In this document: in pieces, positions 12,429 through 16,022 of the stretch
Layout of the letters: every line of letters begins with the position of its first letter
Numbering within the stretch: the stretch's first letter is position 1
NCBI GenBank assembly: GCA_030604165.1
Contig: JAUVWK010000022.1
Coordinates: forward strand, 1 to 16,022
Direction: 5' to 3'
From: Alphaproteobacteria bacterium
GTDB lineage: Bacteria > Pseudomonadota > Alphaproteobacteria > UBA828
Length of the DNA stretch: 16,022 nucleotides
Notes under the pieces: generated by a model
What the model was told of the DNA's origin: nothing
Seen by the model: only the letters and a program-made list of their open reading frames with translations
Databases searched by the model: none
Program-made: the position numbers and the translations under genes

Positions 12429-12800
12429 TTACTTGATTTCGACCGTCGCGCCCGCGCCTTCGAGCTGCTCCTTGAGCTTGTCGGCCTCATCTTTCGAAAC
12501 CCCCTCCTTGACCGACTTCGGCGCGGCCTCGACAAGGTCTTTCGCTTCCTTCAAACCGAGCGAGGTGATCGCGCGAACTTCCTTGATCACATTGATCTTC
12601 TTTTCGCCGTAGGCGGTAAGAATGACCTCGAACTCGGTTTGCTCCTCGGCCTCCGCCGCCGCCGCCGGCGCCGCCGCGGCCACCGCCACGGGCGCGGCCG
12701 CGGACACGCCCCACTTTTCTTCGAGCATGGTGCTCAATTCCGCGGCTTCCAGAACCGAGAGCCCGGATAGGTCTTCGACAAGTTGGGCTAAATTAGCCAT
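12429..12800 (-). CDS. rplL: 50S ribosomal protein L7/L12
   Basis: L7/L12 forms the mobile ribosomal stalk that recruits and activates EF-Tu, EF-G and other GTPases. The 123-residue protein has the usual three parts. An N-terminal dimerisation helix pair (about 1-31) binds L10. A flexible Ala-rich hinge follows (about 33-52, AAAPVAVAAAAPAAAAEAEE). The globular C-terminal domain (about 53-123) contains EKKINVIKEVRAITSLGLKE, the factor-binding face. The ATG at 12798-12800 is preceded by AAGGAG with about 10 nt spacing. The gene lies 66 bp after rplJ. The ribosome needs several copies of L12 per L10, so a strong ribosome binding site fits. Confidence 0.98.
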   Translation of the reverse strand: MANLAQLVEDLSGLSVLEAAELSTMLEEKWGVSAAAPVAVAAAAPAAAAEAEEQTEFEVILTAYGEKKINVIKEVRAITSLGLKEAKDLVEAAPKSVKEGVSKDEADKLKEQLEGAGATVEIK

Positions 12801-12866
12801 GTCGGCAGTCTCCTTGACTTCTGTTGTGCGCCTTCGTCACGCGGCGATCCTTGGGTCCTGGGCCTT

Positions 12867-13385
12867 TTAAGCGGCCCGATCGGTTTGTCCATAAGCGTTC
12901 AAGAGGCGCGCCAGTTGAGCGCCGGGCGCCTGCAACACGGCGGCGATGCGGGTCGCCGGCGTTTGTAGCAAGCCGACGAACTGGCCGCGTAATTCGTCCA
13001 GCGACGGCAGCGCGGCAAGCGCCTTGACGTCGGTCGGCGCCAGCACGTCTCCGGCCAGCGAGCCACCGACCACGATAAGTTTGTCGTTGCCCTTGGCGTA
13101 GGCGACCACCGCCTTGGCGGCCGCCACGGGGTCGTCTGAATAGGCGATCGCGGTCGGGCCGGAAAACAGCGCCTTCATCGGATCGAACTGTGTCCCGTCG
13201 ATAGCCAATTTCACGAGACGGTTCTTGGTCACTTTGAAGTGGGCGCCAAGTTCCCGTACTTGGCGCCGCAAATCGGTCGCCTCGGCGACATTCAGGCCCG
13301 AATAGTGCGTGACCACCACGAGGTTGGTCGATTGGAACACGTCGCGCAGGGTCTGCACGACTTGCTCCTTTTGTGCTCGCTCCAC
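12867..13385 (-). CDS. rplJ: 50S ribosomal protein L10, GTG start
   Basis: L10 anchors the L7/L12 dimers to 23S rRNA at the stalk base, and with L12 it represses its own mRNA. I place the start at GTG 13383-13385, giving 172 residues beginning MERAQKEQVVQTLRDVF. This matches the usual alphaproteobacterial N-terminus and length. A GGGGG stretch lies 5 nt before it (13391-13395). An in-frame TTG at 13404-13406 would add seven residues but has no ribosome binding site. The N-terminal rRNA-binding domain covers about 1-100. The C-terminal helix (about 134-168, FVGLLQTPATRIAAVLQAPG and on) is the L12 dimer platform. The stop TAA is 66 bp before rplL. Confidence 0.95.
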   Translation of the reverse strand: MERAQKEQVVQTLRDVFQSTNLVVVTHYSGLNVAEATDLRRQVRELGAHFKVTKNRLVKLAIDGTQFDPMKALFSGPTAIAYSDDPVAAAKAVVAYAKGNDKLIVVGGSLAGDVLAPTDVKALAALPSLDELRGQFVGLLQTPATRIAAVLQAPGAQLARLLNAYGQTDRAA

Positions 13386-13387
13386 GG

Positions 13388-13395
13388 CTTCCCCC
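13388..13395 (-). promoter_or_regulatory. Ribosome binding site that fixes the rplJ start
   Basis: The minus-strand sequence GGGGGAAG stands directly before CC-GTG. The GGGGG core is 5 nt from the GTG and can pair with the 16S 3' end with one G-U pair. No comparable motif precedes the upstream TTG at 13406, so the GTG start is preferred. Confidence 0.65.
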
Positions 13396-13544
13396 GTTCG
13401 CTTCAATCAGGCCGTGCCGGCGCCGAGCGGCGCGCGGTCGCTTGCGGCAATGCCCCGTAATAGCATCGAGCGCAATCCCGGCGTGGGTGCGTTTTGATCG
13501 CTTCGTTGCGCCGCCAATTGGCGAGCGACATGTCGCATGCGTAC

Positions 13545-13660
13545 CAACTCCTGTCTTGGCAGGCGGGTATTTCCCCTTGAGCCGCCGCTTAACCTGGCGG
13601 CGCCTGCGGTCTCGGACAGGATGGAGGCGTCGAACCTTGGTAAAGCCTCCGCAAGACCGC
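13545..13660 (-). promoter_or_regulatory. L10 leader: autoregulatory structure upstream of rplJ
   Basis: The gap between rplA and rplJ (336 bp) has no credible gene on the coding strand. On the minus strand it folds well. A central stem GCAGGCG/CGCCTGC (13607-13601 with 13565-13559) is extended on the far side of an asymmetric internal loop (CGAGACC opposite CAA) by CCTGTC/GACAGG (13620-13615 with 13555-13550). It encloses a GCCGCC/GGCGGC hairpin. An upstream hairpin GGAGGC/GCCTCC (13650-13645 with 13628-13623) sits inside a competing stem GCGGTCT/AGACCGC (13660-13654 with 13612-13606). The asymmetric internal loop between two stems is what is expected of the kinked L10-L12 binding site. The assignment rests on position and fold, not on a covariance search. 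Confidence 0.75.
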
Positions 13661-13721
13661 GGCAACAGCCCGAGATCATGCCGCCGCGTTCGAATTTCAA
13701 AGCGTCGCTACCCCGTCTGCG

Positions 13722-14426
13722 TCACCCGGTCTGCGCCAATAGGGCGGCGACGTTGAATTTGATCCCCGGCCCCATTGTCGAGCTGAGCGACGCTTTCTTG
13801 AAAAAGGTTCCCTTGACACCGCTCGGCTTGGCCCGGTTGATCGCCTCGATCAGCGTGGTGACGTTTTCCGTCAGGGCGTCGGCGCTGAAGCTCGCCTTGC
13901 CGATGCCGGCGTGGATCACGCCCGCCTTTTCGACGCGAAACTCAATCTGGCCGCCCTTGGCCGCTTTCACCGCCTCGGCCACGTCTTGCGTTACGGTGCC
14001 CAATTTGGGGTTCGGCATAAGCCCGCGGGGGCCCAGAATTTTGCCCAGCTTGCCGACCACGCTCATCATGTCGGGCGTCGCGACGCAGCGGTCGAAGTCG
14101 ATGGCGCCGCCTTGGATCTGCTTGGCCAGGTCGTCGTCGCCGACCAAATCCGCGCCGGCCTCGCGGGCCATATCGGCCTTGTCGCCCTTGGCGAAGACAG
14201 CGACGCGCACCGACTTGCCGGTGCCATTGGGCAGCGTCACGGTGCCGCGCACCATCTGGTCGGCGTGGCGCGGGTCGACGCCGAGGTTGATCGCCATCTC
14301 GATGGTTTCGTCGAACTTGGCCTTGGCGTTGCTCTTGACCAATTCGACCGCCTCGGCCAACTCATAGGTGGCCTCCCGATCGATGCTCTTTCTCGCGTCC
14401 TGTAGACGTTTGCCGCTTGCGCTCAT
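13722..14426 (-). CDS. rplA: 50S ribosomal protein L1
   Basis: L1 forms the mobile L1 stalk near the ribosomal E site and helps release deacylated tRNA. In many bacteria it also represses the rplKA mRNA. The 234-residue length is normal. Recognisable segments are VDPRHADQMVRGTVTLPNGT, the second-domain segment GPRGLMPNPKLGTVT and GQIEFRVEKAGVIHAGIGK. The ATG at 14424-14426 is only 2 nt after the rplK stop, so the two genes are almost certainly translationally coupled, as is usual for this pair. The upstream sequence GTGGTTGATGAATAGCA contains no strong ribosome binding site, which fits coupling. It is followed by the L10 leader. Confidence 0.98.
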   Translation of the reverse strand: MSASGKRLQDARKSIDREATYELAEAVELVKSNAKAKFDETIEMAINLGVDPRHADQMVRGTVTLPNGTGKSVRVAVFAKGDKADMAREAGADLVGDDDLAKQIQGGAIDFDRCVATPDMMSVVGKLGKILGPRGLMPNPKLGTVTQDVAEAVKAAKGGQIEFRVEKAGVIHAGIGKASFSADALTENVTTLIEAINRAKPSGVKGTFFKKASLSSTMGPGIKFNVAALLAQTG

Positions 14427-14428
14427 TG

Positions 14429-14860
14429 CTATTCATCAACCACTTCAATGCCCATCGACCGTGCCGAGCCCGCGATCATGCGGCACGCGGCATCGAGGTC
14501 GGTGGCGTTGAGGTCCTCCATCTTTCGCTCGGCGATCTCGCGCACCTGCGCCTGGGTCACGGTCGCAATGATCTCGCGACCGGGCGTCGGCCCGCCCTTG
14601 AGCAGGTCGGCGGCCTTTTTCAGTAGAAAGCTGGCCGGCGGCGTCTTGGTGATGAACGAAAAGCTGCGATCGGCGTAGACCGTAATGACGCACGGGATCG
14701 GCATGCCCTGTTCCAGGTTTTGCGTCTGCGCGTTGAAGGTCTTGCAGAATTCCATGATATTGAGTCCGGCCTGGCCCAGCGCCGGCCCGATCGGCGGCGA
14801 CGGGTTGGCTTGCCCGGCCGGCACCTCCAGCTTGATGTATCCTGTCGCTCTCTTTGCCAT
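14429..14860 (-). CDS. rplK: 50S ribosomal protein L11
   Basis: L11 lies at the base of the stalk in the GTPase-associated centre. It is needed for RelA activation by uncharged tRNA and forms part of the thiostrepton site. The 143-residue protein has the Pro-rich N-terminal segment NPSPPIGPALGQAGLNIMEF, where thiopeptides act, and a C-terminal rRNA-binding domain ending DAACRMIAGSARSMGIEVVD. The ATG at 14858-14860 is preceded by GAGG with about 8 nt spacing. It lies 41 bp after nusG and 2 nt before rplA. Confidence 0.98.
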   Translation of the reverse strand: MAKRATGYIKLEVPAGQANPSPPIGPALGQAGLNIMEFCKTFNAQTQNLEQGMPIPCVITVYADRSFSFITKTPPASFLLKKAADLLKGGPTPGREIIATVTQAQVREIAERKMEDLNATDLDAACRMIAGSARSMGIEVVDE

Positions 14861-14901
14861 GCAAAGACCTCAATCCCGAATTCGCCCGCGCGTTTCGCCG
14901 C

Positions 14902-15432
14902 TCAAGCTTTCTCGACCTGTCCGTATTCCAGTTCCACCGGGGTGGCCCGGCCGAAGATGGATACCGCCACCTTGAGCCGCGCGCGCTCTTCATCGACGTC
15001 CTCGACCATGCCGTTGAACGAGGTGAACGGGCCGTCGCAAACCCGTACCGTTTCTCCGATCTCGAAGGTCACGGACGGCTTCGGCCGCTCGATCCCCTCC
15101 TTGACTTGATGCAGAACCCGCGCCGCCTCTGCCTCGGTGATCGGCACCGGCTTGCCGCCGCTGCCCAGGAAGCCGGTGACCTTGGGCGTATTCTTGATCA
15201 GGTGCCAGGTTTCGTCGCTCAGGTCGAGTCGGGCGAGCACGTAGCCGGGAAAAAACTTGCGCTCCGACTTGACCTTCGTACCGCGCCGCATCTCCACCAC
15301 TTCTTCCGCCGGAACCAGGACGTCGTCGATCGCCTCGGCGAGGCCCTTTTGCGCCGCCTGCTCCCTGATCGACTGCGCCACCTTCTTCTCGAAGCCGGAG
15401 TAGACGTGAATGATGTACCACTGCATTGCCAT
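14902..15432 (-). CDS. nusG: Transcription termination/antitermination factor NusG
   Basis: NusG binds the RNA polymerase clamp, increases processivity, and links polymerase to Rho or to the ribosome through S10. The 176-residue protein has an NGN domain (about residues 4-112) with the conserved FFPGYVLARLD segment at 60-70, and a C-terminal KOW domain (about 122-173) with GETVRVCDGPFTSFNGMVED. The start at 15430-15432 gives MAMQWYIIHVYSG; the second Met (15424-15426) is an equally possible start. It lies 5 nt after secE, the usual tight pair. No clear Shine-Dalgarno is seen, so coupling to secE is likely. Confidence 0.97.
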   Translation of the reverse strand: MAMQWYIIHVYSGFEKKVAQSIREQAAQKGLAEAIDDVLVPAEEVVEMRRGTKVKSERKFFPGYVLARLDLSDETWHLIKNTPKVTGFLGSGGKPVPITEAEAARVLHQVKEGIERPKPSVTFEIGETVRVCDGPFTSFNGMVEDVDEERARLKVAVSIFGRATPVELEYGQVEKA

Positions 15433-15437
15433 CGGCT

Positions 15438-15635
15438 TTAGCCGCCCAACCCAAGGATCGCCCGAATACCGATGCCGAGCACTTGGTCTACGAGGAAGAA
15501 AAAGATCGCCATGATGACCACCATGATGATCACCATGATCGTACTGACCGTCGTCTCCTTGCGCGAGGGCCAGGTGACCTTGGCGATCTCCTGGCGAACC
15601 TGACGCAAAAATTCGACGGGCGTCGTCTTTGCCAT
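15438..15635 (-). CDS. secE: Preprotein translocase subunit SecE
   Basis: SecE is the small essential subunit that clamps SecY in the inner-membrane SecYEG channel. The 65-residue protein has an amphipathic surface helix followed by the family motif EIAKVTWPSRKET (about residues 16-28). A single transmembrane segment spans about 32-52 (STIMVIIMVVIMAIFFFLV), and the tail is glycine-rich. This single-TM short form is normal outside the enterobacteria. I choose the ATG at 15633-15635 (MAKTTPVEF). An ATG two codons upstream (15639-15641) is possible but crowds the purine stretch GGTAGA. Starts further upstream would lie inside the tRNA gene. It is followed after 5 nt by nusG. Confidence 0.96.
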   Translation of the reverse strand: MAKTTPVEFLRQVRQEIAKVTWPSRKETTVSTIMVIIMVVIMAIFFFLVDQVLGIGIRAILGLGG

Positions 15636-15680
15636 CGCCATTCTACCGTGCGGACTCAAGGGAAGACGGACCGCCAAAAA

Positions 15681-15756
15681 TGGCAGGAGTGGAGGGCCTC
15701 GAACCCCCAACCTCCGGTTTTGGAGACCGGCGCTCTGCCAATTGAGCTACACTCCT
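15681..15756 (-). tRNA. tRNA-Trp (anticodon CCA)
   Basis: The 76-nt gene folds as a complete cloverleaf. The acceptor stem is AGGAGTG/CACTCCT, the D stem GCTC/GAGC, the anticodon stem CCGGT/ACCGG around loop CTCCAAA (anticodon CCA), the variable loop AGGTT, and the T stem GGGGG/CCCTC around TTCGAGG. The discriminator base is G, as expected for tryptophan, and the 3' CCA is encoded. It lies between a tuf gene and secE, 45 bp before secE, an arrangement common in alphaproteobacteria. Five T residues follow the CCA directly. It is probably cut out of a transcript that continues into secE-nusG. Confidence 0.97.
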
Positions 15757-15866
15757 GCACGCCGAATCGGCACCTGCATCGTGCCGCGGTGCGCGAAGTC
15801 GCGCTTGGTCGTGCGCCGTGTCCGCACTCTGTTTCCCCTCGTCTCTCTCGTCGTTTGCAAACATTC

Positions 15867-15884
15867 ACCCCCGCGCGCGGGGGT
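15867..15884 (-). terminator. GC-rich hairpin just after tuf, weak terminator candidate
   Basis: The palindrome ACCCCCGCGCGCGGGGGT begins 7 nt after the tuf stop codon. It can form a 6-bp ACCCCC/GGGGGT stem closed by a GCGCGC loop. On the minus strand it is followed by GAATGTTTGC, which is not a real T tract. It may protect the tuf mRNA 3' end or cause pausing or Rho-linked release; as an intrinsic terminator it is poor. The rest of the gap (15757-15866) holds a small GCGCG/CGCGC hairpin before tRNA-Trp and no promoter that I can support. Confidence 0.4.
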
Positions 15885-15891
15885 CGAAACT

Positions 15892-16022
15892 CTACTCCAT
15901 GATTTTGGCGACGACGCCGGCGCCGACGGTGCGGCCGCCTTCGCGGATGGCGAAGCGCAGGCCCTCTTCCATGGCGATCGGCGCCATCAGCTCCACCTTC
16001 ATGTTGACATTGTCGCCCGGCA
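15892..16022 (-). CDS. tuf: Elongation factor Tu, C-terminal part (runs off the right edge)
   Basis: The 42 complete visible codons read PGDNVNMKVELMAPIAMEEG and on to GGRTVGAGVVAKIME, followed by TAG at 15892-15894. This is the invariant end of EF-Tu domain III. The start lies beyond the right edge. It is upstream of tRNA-Trp, secE and nusG in the same orientation. The 5' end of a tuf gene also lies at the left edge in the same orientation, so the genome carries at least two tuf genes as direct repeats around the rpoBC-fusA block, provided the window is not a complete circle. Which copy is conventionally A or B cannot be decided here. Confidence 0.96.
   Translation of the reverse strand, partial: PGDNVNMKVELMAPIAMEEGLRFAIREGGRTVGAGVVAKIME

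Noticed and set aside
13660..13706. TTGAAA-N16-TGATCT as a promoter upstream of rplJ
   Set aside because: The -10 box matches the consensus at only two positions. I cannot support a promoter there.
15438..15710. 90-residue SecE from an upstream start
   Set aside because: That start lies inside the tRNA-Trp gene and the extra residues do not match SecE; the start at 15635 gives the normal protein.
15853..15862. GTTTGCAAAC palindrome upstream of tRNA-Trp as an operator
   Set aside because: A single 10-bp palindrome without a nearby recognisable promoter or a second copy is not enough evidence.

Overview
The window is one uninterrupted run of translation and transcription genes from a GC-rich proteobacterium, all on the minus strand. 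The protein sequences (RpoB, RpsL, L12, L10) and the gene order (tuf, tRNA-Trp, secE, nusG, rplKAJL, rpoBC, rpsLG, fusA, tuf) fit an alphaproteobacterium in which the 'rif' and 'str' clusters are joined. I cannot place it to order. There is no sign of phage, IS, CRISPR or defence genes; this is core genome.

Layout in the direction of transcription, from high to low coordinates. 15892-16022 is the 3' end of one tuf gene, followed by a GC-rich hairpin. tRNA-Trp(CCA) is at 15681-15756. secE and nusG follow (SecYEG translocon subunit, transcription elongation factor), then rplK and rplA (L11, L1). A 336-bp gap holds an rplJ leader with the fold expected of an L10 autoregulatory site. rplJ and rplL (L10, L7/L12) follow, then a 213-bp gap with a long imperfect hairpin, then rpoB and rpoC (RNA polymerase beta and beta'). 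A 369-bp gap carries the best promoter in the window (TTGACG-N17-TAGTAT) and a long leader with a strong 12-bp hairpin. Then come rpsL, rpsG and fusA (S12, S7, EF-G), and the 5' end of a second tuf gene runs off the left edge.

Together the genes make the ribosome stalk and its GTPase factors, the decoding-site proteins, the core RNA polymerase and its NusG coupling factor. Expression appears to be set by at least one promoter ahead of rpsL, by L10 feedback ahead of rplJ, and possibly by RNA processing between rplL and rpoB.

I found no new multi-gene system. The most unusual item is an in-frame insertion of about 72 residues in the RpoB lobe (residues 399-470), part of which resembles a small SH3-like barrel. 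The str-operon leader hairpin, the L10 leader and the rplL-rpoB hairpin are the other items worth testing.
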